Shown: piece by piece, positions 1 through 12,900 of the stretch | Numbering within the stretch: the stretch's first letter is position 1 | How the letters are laid out: every line of letters starts with the position of its first letter | DNA from: Cryptomeria japonica | Taxonomy: Eukaryota > Streptophyta > Pinopsida > Cupressales > Cupressaceae | Assembly: GCF_030272615.1 (NCBI RefSeq) | Contig: NC_081414.1 | Location: 811,245,069 to 811,309,068, forward strand | Length of the DNA: 64,000 nt | Reading direction: 5' to 3' | Program-made: the position numbers and the translations under genes | Notes under the pieces: generated by a model | The model's input: only the letters and a program-made list of their open reading frames with translations | Told to the model about the DNA's origin: nothing | The model's database searches: none

Positions 1-3000
1 ACATAATCAATTCCTCTAAATTTCCAACATAGTGGTCCTCTTTACCTAATAGGGGCACATCATGTTCCTGATGTTGTCTACCCTGGTCATGCTCCACTTG
101 TTCACCATGCTCTACATGCTCTAAAATAAAAACAAAAAAGGTTACATTAATTAGTACACCAATTTCAATTAAAGATGTTTAATAGTATTAATAATTATAT
201 AAAAAAAATTGTATAGCACATGAAATCCTCGAGTACTAGGATGCACACCACAACCTTCATCATGTGCAGGTTGTGTTCCACCCTTACCAGGCTGCATTTC
301 AATGCCATGTGCATTGTTATCATTGCTTTCTTATTTAAAACAAAATAGTCACTTTATGTTGGAAATTAACATCAAATAGATTATTGCTCAAGTATTCAAT
401 TTTAAATCGTTTTCATTTAGCTTATTTACCTCTGTGATGTACGCATCAGAATCTTGTGTTCTCCCATTCAATTCTCTTAGGCGTTCATCCACGGATCCAT
501 AGCCTTGCTGGAAGGCAATTTTCATGTCATCTTTTTGGGTGCTCTATTGAATTCAGAGCCTTGCATTTTTCCTTAATATCATGAATTTTCCTTCTATTGT
601 TTGATTAAAAAATTATTTTTATTTTATTATTTCGATGCAATATTTCATTTATTGACACTTATGATTCATGTGGAAACTTTCATATAACTACCAGAGCCAA
701 GTTTATGTTGCTCGTACTTTTCTAGTCTTGCCTTAGTTACCTTTGATGTGCCAAGCAGCCTATGAAAAGTTTTAAATATGTTAGATTATGTAAATATAAA
801 GATTAATTAGTAGATAATTACATTTTTAATAGTATCACATGCCTTCCTTCGCCCGGTGGTGTATGACCTTTTCTTTTTTTAGCTTTCTCCTTTCCATCTA
901 AAACCAGGTCCTTCCACCCCCTCTCTAGAATCATGGGGGGGATGCTCGTACTTTCTGTTCTTCTCTAAATATGTCCTATTTTAGTCTCTCACATACTTTA
1001 GATGTGTGCCATCTTTCTGAAGGACCTTGGCTTTTTTGAATGTGTCATTTCTGAATAACATAACCAAATGATTTGTGAGTTCATCTTTTAATTATTGATT
1101 TTGGGCATTCCATCGTGTACGTATGGTGGGCCCAAAGATCTCCAATGTAATATCATTTAGATGTTTATTAAAAACATCATTGCTTGCAAAAAAAATTATG
1201 GGATCATTAGTCCAAAATGAGTGATCAATAAGTAAATTACAATTCAACTATATATAATAATTAGTTTAAAGTACCTGCAATCTTCTCTATCTTTATGGGA
1301 ACAAGATCATCGGACACCAAAAATGTCACCGACAACATTCTGATACTAGTAATACAGGAAGATCCAGGAAATACTGCTAAAATATCACCACTAGTAGCCT
1401 TTGCATCTCCAGGTGCATGTCTTGTTGCATAGGTCGATGCAGTACTTGATGACTGCATGCTTCATGTTACCGACATTGCATTCAGCAATATAGGTGCTAA
1501 TGATGAGGTCGTACGAGGTGGTGAATGCACAGGAACATGGAAAACACCTAAAGATTAATACATTAAATATAATAGTAATAACACATTAATAAAAGGAAAT
1601 GAACATGTACAAATATAAGTTGGTGTATGCATAGAACATGGTCATCACTTGAACTACTAGGAGTACCCTGATCATGGCCACCAACTTCATGAGGATGCAA
1701 AAATTCATGTACAAACAACACATACATGAAAGAGTATAAAATATAAACCATGAATGAACTTATGTTATAATTAAAGATTTCATGACTTCTTACTTGCAAG
1801 TTTTTTTCTCTCTCTGTCAATTGTTTCACCCTCTCTTGTATCTCACAAGTTTGAGGAACTATGAATAACAATTTACGAATGTTTGTATTAATTATTTTTT
1901 GTGTTTTTCTTATCATTTTAGCAAGGTTTGTGGAATATGTGATGTCATCATCACATAATAGTGAGTCCACCTCTGTATCGATGTTCTCAGCTACTAGAGG
2001 TTCCTTTCCTCAAACATCTATCTATGAGAAGAATATTAGTAACATTATCAAAATTAATCCAAACCCCTAAAGAAAAGAACATAATAATATAAAAAAAATT
2101 ATTGTATCTAATTTGTACAATTGTGATGAGGTTTACCTGCTCGATAGAAGTTCTCAGAGCTACATCCCGGTCTATTCTATTTGTCAGACCAATGTTGCAT
2201 TGTGACAAAAATTAAATATAAAAAAACATTACCGAAATGAAACCAATAGACTTACCAAAAAAGCTTAATAATAAAATGGTATATTGGAGCCATTAATTGG
2301 AGGTTGGTTTAAATGGTATATATAAGTATGCACCACCCCCATGATAGTAACTTTGTTTGTATCTATGAGATTAAAATTATAATCAATTAGCAACTCTACC
2401 CCTGCACTTATTTATTTTATCACACATACAAATACACGGTTTCCCTCACATGCCTTGAATATACAATTGGGTTGCCTATAAGTTTACATAGGTCATGTAC
2501 TATTTATAAAACCTGCAATATTCTCTATTTATTTTGGCCTTCCATCAATTTACATAGCCACTCTTTTACTTTTATCATTATCGTTTGGCTGTATATAATT
2601 TTCTGACAGTGCATACCTACACATACTTCGTGTATATCGAACCTGTTGTATCCAATTTTTGTAATTGTAACAGGATTCGACATAGTCCATCAATTCAACA
2701 ACTTTGATGTAATATACCTTTATGTCATCCATGGAAAATAGGACCAAACCATGTAATGATGATGGTGCTATGCGATATATCCTCTTGTTAACACAAAAAA
2801 TTGTATTTATTGGAGGAAGTTCCTTGGGTACCCATTGTTTTTGTAGATGTTTGTACCTCAAGGACACCTTGATGTCACCTATGCTCTCATCATCATAAGA
2901 ACATGACCCCCCTAGAGAAAGAAATAATTCCATGCATTTATGGAATTTTCTTCTAATATTTTGACCCCTAGTTGATCTCCCTCTTTTAGACTTACTACAT

Positions 3001-3223
3001 GTCTCTCTTTCCTCTTCTCTTCCTGAATTTCTCTCACTCGAGGAAGACACGTCTGATAAATACCTATTTGGTGGTACCTGCACTCCATCAAATGAGAGAG
3101 ATAGCTGGGAGAGGGTTGATTGTTATTGTGAGAGGAAAAGTTGATGGTGGGGTTGCTAATTGAGGTGAAGTAAGTGGTGAGTTGGATATGAAAAGTCATA
3201 CTTTGGATGGACCCATTTTCCAC
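1..3223 (-). pseudogene. Decayed transposon-type ORF, tentatively Transposase_24-like (CACTA second protein)
   Basis: Several minus-strand frames, broken by stops and AT-rich gaps, lie in a consistent order. The N-terminal piece (about 3083-2550) has a basic stretch with SKRGRSTRG. A short coiled-coil-like piece with ERVKQLTEREKNLQ lies near 1800. A piece near 1150-1000 reads LEIFGPTIRTRWNAQNQ. A piece near 960-850 has a W..LV pattern followed by Lys-rich sequence and TPPGEG, and a tail near 540-420 reads SVDERLRELNGRTQDSDAY. This order loosely resembles plant Ptta/En/Spm Transposase_24 proteins, known from CACTA elements. The resemblance is by eye only. The left end runs out of the window. 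Other possibilities are an unrelated repetitive ORF or a host pseudogene. Confidence 0.3.
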
Positions 3224-5803
3224 ATGGAAGGTCAGTGTCAGATTGACTGACGATGAACATGTGATTCACCGAGATAGATAGGATCTGTGATGGAGTTTCA
3301 AACAATTTTTATAAGTGTGTTGCAAGGGTGTGGTATGCTATCCGTGTGGGAAAGTTAGAATGGATAGAGTGCAAGTTGTAAACTTGGAGAAAATAGAGAA
3401 AAAGTAGGATGATTGGATGCTGATTCATTTCAAAAGGCTAGTTTTTTGAAGGTTTGTATTGAGTCAAAACTGATTTGACAAGCAAGGACAACAGTTTTAA
3501 AGGTATAAGAGAATTTGCATAACCTTTAAGTTGGAAATGAAAGATCATGGATTTCTTGGTAAAATCAGAGGTTGCTTATTTTCATAGATCCTCATGGAGG
3601 GATAAAGTCAAAAAATCCTTCTTTGAGAAGATCTAAAAGATGATAATCTAGTGTTTTAATATAATTATGAAGAAAAGTTGCACAGGCCCATGATGAGAAG
3701 ATCAAAACAAAATCATCCATGTAAGGTGAATCTTGAAAGAAAAGAAATGGATTGATTTTCCTTGTGAAAAAGTTGGAATTCGACGGTGTCTTGGGTCTAA
3801 CATGCATGATTTCCCTAGTTCATAGCTGGCATGGTGAATAGATAGAAGTGAGAATTTAGGAAGATTGTTTTTGCATGAACTGACACCGCCAAGACAAGTG
3901 ATTTTAATTTTAAATACAATAAGGTGCTAGTTCAATTGGTAGAAGAGAAAATAAGCCTCTTTTCTTTCTAAAGAGCATTTTTTCATCACTAAAGAAGATG
4001 ATGTTTGAGCAGTATCATCCATGGAGTTGCTAAGTGCTTGTTGATACTGGATGGATGTTCTTTCTCTTGTGTGATTTTTCTTATTGTCAGAGGGGTTGTG
4101 AAACTTTGAAGGATTGTCAAAGGGGGTGTGAAAGCCATTTATTATTAGAAAAAGCCACTCATGATACATCTTCTGCTTCAACTCTGCCACTAGCTGGCAA
4201 GGGGTTTGAGGAAGGAACCCACAGGGGAATGAAAGAAGGATTTATTGGAGTGGGGAGCAGTAGCCAGTCGTCTCTACAATGACATGGAAGTTGTGACCCC
4301 CGCAACATATTATGCTTCCCTATAAGCTTCTCCCTCCACTTTCTCTGTCCTGGACATAAAGGCTGGAGATCTTCCTCTAGTTTGGGGGCGATTTTACTTC
4401 TTGCCAGGATCCAGTTTCCCTTCCGGGAAGGGTAATGCTCTATAGGATAGAATTAAGCATCTCACAGTTTGATTGAAGACATCGACATGATAATGGAACA
4501 ACTCAAGAACTTTTGTTTCTACCAATGTTTAGTTACAAATTGTGATTTTGTTTTATCACGGGTTCCAGTGCATGGGTAGTTTTAAGAAATATTTTGTAAC
4601 AAAATTGCGTATGGCTTCCTTGGCTTTTTCATTCTAGATGACATGTGCATCTTGGAATCAAGATTTTTTCTCCCTTATTTTCTATAAAAGGGAAATCAAG
4701 GCCATTATAATGGGTTCTAGAATATCTAAATAGGGTCTCTTATGCAGGTTTGGTTCTACAGGATTAGGTTCTAGTTTTGAGAAGTCGTGAATAAATAGAA
4801 GAGAATTGTAATGTCATTTTGTAGAGAAAAATAGAAGATAGTCATTAGTTTCAAATTGCAAATGGGTTCTTCTGTAAATGAAATGTATTTGATTATTTGA
4901 TAGAAGATAGCTTTTGAAGTTAATACAAATATAATTTCAAAAGCCTTACTCTCCTGTGTATGATTTTATCTTCTTTTAAGTTAATAGAATCAAGGGTTTT
5001 ATTTGCTTGTTGCATTGTTATGATGTATGTAATTTTTTATTTCATTCTTTAATCCAAGGGTTTAATTAAAATGCTTGAACGATATTATAGAGGGATAAAG
5101 ATTGTACTAGGATTTGATACGTAGTTCGAGTAAGAAATTGCAAATAAAATGCTACTGTAAGGCTGTATTGTTTAAGATTTAATCAGCTATTAGATAAATT
5201 TATGTCAAGTTTCAGTGATATTTTAGAATCTTAGAGCCTAATGGAGTAAGGCACTGGTATATGCTAGCAAATGTCATTAGGTTATCAATTTCTTGTCCTT
5301 TCACTTATGGTTTTTCATTAATCATTAAAATCAAGACATATTTCCAAGTTTTTATGTATGTTTGAGGTGTCCTACTATCTCATGCTCTATTTAAGGTCGA
5401 GGATGACTAAAGAATTCACCATTCTTGATAATTCTCCCTATTGTTGATCCCATATATGAGATTATCTGGAATTAGCTATACCATGTGGATGTCAAGATGG
5501 TTTAGGTGAGATAAAAATCAAACTTTTGACAAAATATAGCTGGTAAAAGTTGGCTTATTATTGAACCACCCCAAGATGGGTGTAAAGAGAAAGCAAGCAA
5601 ATAATAAATGGTTTCTATAAGGTGTATTGACTTACACTTGCCGATCCATGAGAAGAATCATTTCCTTGCCTTGATGTAGATTGTGTAGGATACTTGTCAA
5701 AGGGGTTCAAGTTCCTACATATGTAATTCAATTATTTTATGTTAGCTTACATCTTATATAAAGGTCAATCAAATGGTTCACTACCTTGCATAGACAATGC
5801 AAC
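3224..5803. other. No gene recognised; AT-rich repeat-like DNA
   Basis: Only short ORFs without recognisable domains occur here. The one structured item is a TATA-containing block near 4.63-4.71 kb, listed separately, that resembles the block at 18.99-19.07 kb. This suggests an old LTR remnant. Confidence 0.4.
4640..4713 (+). promoter_or_regulatory. LTR-like core promoter block with TATA box
   Basis: TATAAAAG is at 4683-4690, preceded by GACATGTGCATCTT and followed by GAAATCAAGGCCA. The same three elements in the same order (GACATGTGTCTTCTT, TATAAAAG, AATTCAAGGCCA) occur at 18994-19060. The shared layout suggests two diverged copies of one LTR family's U3/R junction. No ORF directly downstream is recognised. 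Confidence 0.4.
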
Positions 5804-5940
5804 GAACTATTTGAAAAAATATCTCAAAGAAATATGTTCTCATGGTGATCGAATGCCATGACAATCCATATTAATTTGACTGTCATGGCATTCCATCACC
5901 ATGAGACCGCATTTCTTTAAGGAATTTTTTCTGATAGTTC
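5804..5940. repeat. Near-perfect 60-base inverted repeat (hairpin, MITE-like)
   Basis: Arms at 5804-5863 and 5881-5940 are reverse complements with only a few mismatches, separated by a 17-base loop. The outer ends read GAACTAT and ATAGTTC; the inner ends read ATGCCATGACA and TGTCATGGCAT. A 13-base direct repeat, GTTCACTACCTTG, occurs at 5776-5788 and again at 5937-5949. A small foldback element or a recent inverted duplication would both explain it. It has no coding capacity. Confidence 0.75.
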
Positions 5941-6206
5941 ACTACCTTGTTTATGTTACCACTTTTTTCATACATTTCTTATTTTGGTTAAATAGTGCAA
6001 AACATATGTTCAAGATAGCTAGACAATGTTCATTTGGATCACAAATTCTCTAATTACATATAGAAAAGTTTAATATCCCATAGCTGATTTTTTATTTTTT
6101 ACATATAATTACATATAGAAATGTATAATATCCCATACCTTGGCAATGTTTACTTATAATTTTATATAAAAATGGTTAATATCCCATAGGTCAATTTTAA
6201 TTTTTA

Positions 6207-8022
6207 CATATAATTATAATATCCCATTTAACATCCCATTTAATTAGTAATTGAAACATCCCATTTACATATAATTATAATATCCCATAAGTCAATTTCA
6301 ATTTCAAATTACTCTAAAAAGAAAAAGACTTCAAAAAACTTCATTCCCACAAGGCAAAGAAGAAGACCATTGGCGCACGCAGGAGAGGAGATTTGCAGGG
6401 TTAGAGATGGTGGTGAATGAAGACTTCATCCAAATGTGTAGGAGGAGGAAATCAATTTACAGGTGAGCAATCACTTAGCTTCATCTTATGTGCATTTAAT
6501 AATATATATGGGATATCATATGGGATATTTCAATTCAATAGACATATGTAAATGGGATATTATATAATCAAATGTAATAATTTTATTTTACAAATTTGTT
6601 GTGTTTGATCCATAAGAACTTTGGTAGAGCCGATTCATTTAGTGTAGCAACTAACTAATCGAGTCTATATTGGCTTTGTTTGTTTCAACACCTGACCTTT
6701 TCTTTGTAGAAATTGTATAGGTCCATATATAACTTTGCCTCACATCATATATAGCTACTATATTGCTAGAGGACTCAGACAATGTGTAGAGAAGGGTTTG
6801 AACTCTATAATGATGGAAGGTTATGCATAGATACTTATTAATGCTATTAAGAATGGTGCCACACCAAATTGGAAAATTCAGAGGATTATGAGGGACATTA
6901 TGGATTCTCTAAATAAAGTTCCCAGCTACGAGGTCAGACATGTTTTCAGGGAGGCAAACATGGCTGAAGATTACATGGCAAACATGCGAATAAATTTAAG
7001 GACAAATGATTTTCAAGGCAATCTCGAGTGACGATTTGTGATAGATTCTAGTGGACGACTATGAAGCCTCATGGAGGTAGGAAAAAGAAGGCATTGGATA
7101 GGTACAACTAAGGGAGGGTACTAATCTGGATTCTAAACCATAAATTGGGATCCAGAGCGATAGAGGTGATCATGAGAGACAAAAATAAGGCTTCAATTAC
7201 TATGAATGAAGGGACATTGGGAGAAGGTGGCAAGATATTAGGACACTTCAAATCCAAAGATGGATTTGGTTTTCACAAGATATTATATAAATATTTCTCT
7301 TTTAGATAGAGCCCGATGTTCGATAAGGACATGAAATCATAAGGTTGAGGTTAAATAGGAAGGTAGATCAAGCAATGAATGTAGGAGGAGAACTAAGGGA
7401 AAATGATCCATCACTTTGGGTTGAGCTTCCTATGTGTGGGGGAGACATTTCAGTAGTAATGTAGGAAACCTTTTTACTGTGATGAGCTCACTCGGGATGT
7501 GATGTGGCATCTAGCGAGGGTTGTTTTGGGCGGGGACAGACACTAGTATGATGGTTTTGTCTATGAGGCCATTTTGTGCTTAATGGTTGACATACTTGAT
7601 TCCAAGGAAGCATGCATATAGATGATCCCAACATTCAAAGAAGATCCTTCAAAGCCTTCATAAAGCGAACAAGCCCTTTCAATACGAAGAAAACGTCCGT
7701 AGAAAACCCTAGACGATCATTGACAAGGGAAACAAACAATTATGATTATGTTTGAAATGCACATAAGATGAAGCTAAGTAATTGCTCACCTGTAAACTAA
7801 TTTCCTCCACCTGTGATTCTCCTCTCTTATGCATGAATTAAATTTTCATTCACCACCGTCTAGGAATCTGATCCTTTCCTACTTGGTGGGAATGATGTTT
7901 TTTGATGTTTTTTTCTTTGCCTCATGGGAATTAATTTTTTTGAAGTCTTTTGCTTTGCAGAGTAATTTGAAATTAAAATTGACATATGAGATATTATTAT
8001 TATATGTAAAAATTAAAAAATG
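6207..8022. mobile_element. Foldback/TIR element with long inverted arms around an RNase H fragment
   Basis: The left arm (about 6207-6499) and right arm (about 7757-8022) are inverted copies. The left arm reads CTTCAAAAAACTTCATTCCC ... TTTACAGGTGAGCAATCACT ... CATCTTATGTGCATTT, and the right arm read on the minus strand has the same blocks in order, with small insertions. Repeated AATATCCCAT units lie at 6070-6290, and the reverse form ATGGGATAT at 6510-6555, giving subterminal repeats. The interior holds an RNase H-like fragment on the plus strand. The class is not certain: a MULE-type, foldback, or secondary inverted duplication would fit. Target-site duplications were not identified. Confidence 0.55.
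6750..7450 (+). pseudogene. RNase H (RVT_3-type) fragment, broken
   Basis: One frame from about 6762 reads IARGLRQCVEKGLNS, then INAIKNGATPNWKIQRIM, DIMDSLNKVPSYEVRHVF and REANMAEDYMANM up to about 7010. This is the C-terminal half of the plant RNase H fold found in LINE-type polyproteins and related repeats: the A/N-E-Y-A-L helix region, the strand before FREAN, and the (E/A)D..A motif with D. An in-frame stop falls at the position where the EGD motif is followed by the next helix. The next 400 bases continue with readable but interrupted frames (KASITMNEGTLGEGGKI, FKSKDGFGFHKILYKYF) that I do not recognise. The fragment lies between the inverted arms, so it appears captured. Confidence 0.5.
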
Positions 8023-8023
8023 A

Positions 8024-9960
8024 TCACCTCAGTTATGACCCCAAGTGACTCGGTCACTCGAGATAATATTTACAAAGAAAGCACCCATTGTCCCTTATCT
8101 CATTGGGTGTTTCAATGTGATTTTAAATCTCGTAGGATAAGGAAATGTTAGTTTCCAAAGAGTGCATCTTATCCCGCGACACATTTGCATCAATGATCTA
8201 GCACCACGGGATAACAAGAAAAGAATTACAAAGGAATCCTTATCCCATGATAAATGCAAGGTGAGCAAAGAAGCAACGCGAGATAAGGAGTGGTTAAAAG
8301 AAACAAGTTGTAGAGGTGTGTCCCACAGTGATCTAGGAGCACTGTAAGAGGTCCACGAGATAAGGGTTGTCTTAGGCACAAAGGGGAAATCTTATCCTGC
8401 AGGGTCTCCAAGTTACCATAATAGCATTATAGGGCAATGCGGGACAAGTCAACAAAGAAGGATACTATGCTTTTCTTATCCTGTGTGTTTCCACGAGGAC
8501 AAGAAAATAACTAAGTAAAGGGTAAAAGGGCTTATCCCATGGGGAGAAAAGATCCACAACAAAGGTGAATGAAAGGTCAATGGGTAAGACTCAAAGGTGC
8601 ACCGCAGGATAAGAGTGTTAAAGGAAATAAGAGGAAGTCTTATCCCATGATGTATTCCTCTTGTGTAGAGATGGCAGTGGATAAGAGTTATAAGCTGGAA
8701 ATAAGGGCAAGCTTATCTTGCACGTTCTCATGGGGATAAAAGGAGTATTGAGGGATAAGACAAAGGTAGGTGAAAAAATTATCTCACAAACGGTATGAAC
8801 ATAAAGGAAAAGGGCTTGTAGGCAAAAAGCTAGAAGCAACGTAGGATAAGGCTTCCAAGGTAAAACACATAAAATCTTATCCCACAAGGATAAAAGAAGG
8901 GGTAAATGACATCGCAGGATAAATAAAACAAGGGAAATTCATAATAGAGGATTATCTTGCGAAGATAGCTGAGATGGCCGAAGGAGCTTAAGAGAATATA
9001 GATTTCTAAAGTGATAAAGGGGACTTAACTATTGCTAAAAAATCCTAGGTCTTAAGTCCTTTATTTCTTAGGAAGGCTCTGCGCATGACCACTTAACCCA
9101 TGAATTTTTCCTCGTATTCTAAATGATCACTTAAATGTTGACCTCAAGTAACTTGGTCATGCGTGATAAGATTTCAAAAGGAAGCGCACCCTATTCTTTA
9201 TCCCGCACATGGTTTCAATGTGAATTTTAAACCCCCAAGATAAAAAGAAAGAAATAATTTCAAAGGAGTCCTTATCTCGTGACAACTACAAAGTGAGCAA
9301 GGAGCAAGGCAGGATAAGGAGCAGTCAAAGAAAATAAGTGGTAAAAGCTTATCCCACAATGAACCAGAAACACTATGAAATGGTTGTGGGATAAGGACTG
9401 ACTTAAATATAAAGGCAGTCTTATCCCACAGGATTTCAATGCCAGTACAATAGAATTACAAGGCAACACGGGATAAGTCAACAATGAAGGATGCAATGCT
9501 TTTCTTACCCTGTGCGCCCTCGTGGGGATATTAAAAGAGTCTCGGGATAAGAAAATACTTAAGCAAAAGGTAAAAGGGAATATCATATGGGGTAGAAAAT
9601 ATCCAGAACAACATTGAAACTCAAAAGTGCATCACGGGATAAGAATTATGAAGGGGAAATAAGAGAAAGCCTTATCTCGTGCATCCCCACGGGGATAAGA
9701 AAGATGCTCCGGGATAAGAAAAGGGTAGTTCAAAAGATTATCCCTTGAATGATAGAAACACAAAGAAAGGGGCTTGTAGGAGAAAGGCGAAAGGAAGGGT
9801 TAAGATCAGCGTGGGATAAGATCTTGAAAGAAAGCAAATAGAAGCTTATCCCATAAAGATAGAAGGAATTACTAGTGACACCATGGGATAAGTAAAACAA
9901 AGGAAAATTACAATAGAAGCTTATCCCACAGAGAAAGTTAAGATGGACGTGGAGGCTCCG
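8024..9960. repeat. Array of GGATAAG/CTTATCC motifs in alternating orientation
   Basis: The heptamer GGATAAG or its reverse complement CTTATCC, often extended to GGGATAAG or CTTATCCCRC, occurs roughly every 30-60 bases. About twenty copies are visible in the first 900 bases, mostly alternating in orientation. A larger period is also present: 8024-8150 (ATGATCACCTCAGTTATGACC...) recurs diverged at 9122-9250 (ATGATCACTTAAATGTTGACC...), a repeat of about 1.1 kb. The array stops about 450 bases before the ATG at 10404. GATAAG is the core of plant I-box elements, but function here is inference. The array may be the U3 enhancer of a large LTR. Confidence 0.65.
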
Positions 9961-12900
9961 TGGAGTCTAAAATTCTAATTTGACATGAGGAAATTTAAGA
10001 GAATGACACATCATTATTTAAGGAAGGCCAACAAGCAATCCCTATTGTCAACTGCTAGATCGATGGATGAAATTAAAAATTGGCACCAATGATTACCTCT
10101 ATCAAACACGAATAAATTAATGGCATCGCAATAACTTGAAAATTCAGTGGCATTATTTCTTACCTTGCATGCAGAGATATTTTAGAGCAGCATAGAGCGA
10201 GAAAAAAGGTGAATTTCAGCATTCCAGCATGCTTCCCAATATTTCCAGTTGAAGAGCAAACCAGTAAGTCTTTTTTTCCTTCTTGTGTTCATTATCAAAC
10301 TGTTACAATAATATCTTGAGTTGCCTGCATGTGTGCCCTAGAAGTCGGTAGATTTTACTCTTGCATTTTCTTTCCAAGTTTTTAATCAGTCCAAATTGTT
10401 AAGATGGCATACCGTGCTGAGCAATTTTCTACCCCTGCTGCTAAGAAAGCCCGCATAACTGAGGCAAGCTACTCAATTCCCATCACTGAGGCTACACCTC
10501 TAGATATGGTTCCCACCGTGCAAGGAATTGAAGGTGCCTCTTTTGTGCAACCAAGCCCTAGAACTGCCCTGCAATTATCAGAGGAGGCCGAAGCTAGCTC
10601 CCCTCTAAAAGAGAAGGCCACAAAGAGAAAAAGAAAAATTGTTTGAAAGACCGTCACTATAGTTTCTGATTATGAATCTTCATATGAGCCCTCTCTTGCT
10701 CCTAAAAAAAGTAATCCCACTCTAAAGAAGAGGAAGAGCATAAACAAGGCTTCAGTCGAAGCCACCTTTGCTAAAACCCCATCCCCTACACATGATACTT
10801 TTGCTCCAGCTAATTTATCTTCTTAGGAATCCCCAATTCTTCAAAATCCAATCCCACAAAGAGAAAACCCTTAGGAGCTAGCCAAAGATGCTACTCAAAT
10901 AAAAGAAAAGACCCCTAAGCCTGCAAAGTGCTCTAGGAAGCCATCCAAAGGGGAGTCATCAGCTCAGGTGGAGTAGCCACCAGTGCAACCTACTGCTCCT
11001 CTTTCTCCTGCGATGACCCCTAAAGAGTTGCAACAAGAGGTTGAATAGAGATTGGAAGAAATCACACGGAGGGAAACCAAACAGACTAGGAGCCTATCCC
11101 AAGACCTGCTAGAATTATTTGATGGATCCACGATGCAGGATCATCTGAGGACTATCTTCAATAACAAAGAGGTGGGGTGTAGGGATGCCTTCACCAAGGA
11201 AAGGGGTTGGGACATTTTTCATTCATTCTATGGAAACAAAGACAAGGCCATCCCAGTGTGCAACCCCTGGACACTAAACCTTGGCAAATTGGTAGTGCCC
11301 TATGTTTTTGTAGAGGCTATGGTCATAAGGGAGCCAGAAAAGGCATATGATGTTCCAATCCAGATGGTTAGGAGTACTGAAGGATATGTCCTACTAGACA
11401 TCTCTCTCTGGGCTATTATTCAATGTTTTGATTTAGATAAGTTTGCCCTCACAAATATAAATAGGGATAATTTGAAGAGAAATTAAGAAAACAAAAAGGA
11501 CAGGTGCAGGAAGGATCATGTTCCTCATTTCTTGAGGAAACTTTACAAATATTCACGGAATTATGTCCTGCCATCTGAAAGGGGTCCCTTCAAGCTTGAT
11601 TGATTTGAACCCTATTTTGTTAAAACTTATTTATACACTAGTGCAATTCCTTGGAGTTGATTGCGGGCTAACGAAATTACCCATTGAAAAAATGATGATG
11701 GCCATCAACATTCAGCAACCCTCAATAAATGAATGGTATGAGTTTGCAAGTGCTATTCATGAGAAGATTCATGGGGGATTGGTGAGAGCTGAAAATAAGG
11801 ATGAAAAATTGGTATTCTTGCACTATTCTTTAGTCTGACACTTAATTCTTTATCAAAACAAATCATATTGGGGCCCATAGTTGATAATAAAGACAAATGA
11901 TCCCTACACAAGTCTCCCTTAGCTGGTACAAAGATGGGCCTGGGTTTGGGACAAGGGATATAAGTTTGGTGATTATTGTGTATTCTTTGACCATTTTGTG
12001 AGGAACATTTTGACAAGACTTGGGGTAGTAGTGTCGAGGCTTCCTAAAGAGATAATCAAAATATTGAGAATAAGGAGTTGCAAGGCTAATGGACATGTCT
12101 ACCCTGAGGGTGCATTCACCCACAATTTTGGGGATTTCTTCTTTTATGGCAATTGTACAATAATAAGAATTTATGGATGTGATCAGGGACCCCATGTATT
12201 GCCTATTTTTATCTCTCCGTGGTTAGCATTCCTCAAATTCATCTAGAAAATGATGTGGATGGAGAGGGAGCAAATCAAATCTGATAGAAAGGGAAAATTT
12301 CTCCACCAATTTTTTTAAATGAATTTAGTGTAGGTTGTGAGACCTTGGAGAAGGTACAGGATTTTCTGGTGAATAATTTGAGGCTAACAGTTTCCCAAGC
12401 CAAGTGTTTTTACCCCAAAGGCTGTAAAAATGACATTGGAGTAAATAAATTGAAGGAAAAGGGGTATTTTCATTATTTTGTAGAAAGAGAAGATCTGATT
12501 AGGAATGATCTTCCATGTGAGGCAGAGCAAAGGAGGAGTAAGTGGGACCTCATGAATAAACTTTAAAGGGAAAGGAAACAAGAAGATCCGAATTTTTTAG
12601 GCTCCTTCCTACACTTCAGGGATGATTTTTCTAGAATGTCTTTCATGTTAAGAAAGGCAGATGATATAATAAAGGAGGAGTTGTAGAGAACAGAGGCCAG
12701 GGAAAAGGGAGTGGAATACAAAGGAAAACCAATTTATCTAGCTCCCAAGGCTCGGATTGAGGAAGCACATGCAGAGTCCTCCAAAGGGGGTGTACAGAAG
12801 GATGAGGGGGTAACACCAGAGCTGGCTAGGAAGATTGAAAGAGGAAAGACTAAACTATCTAACTTTATAGATATCCAGGAGGATTTTGATACTTTGATGC

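Noticed and set aside
3918-3965. tRNA-like GCTAGTTCAATTGGTAGAAG
   Set aside because: Fits an A box, but there is no B box or cloverleaf downstream.
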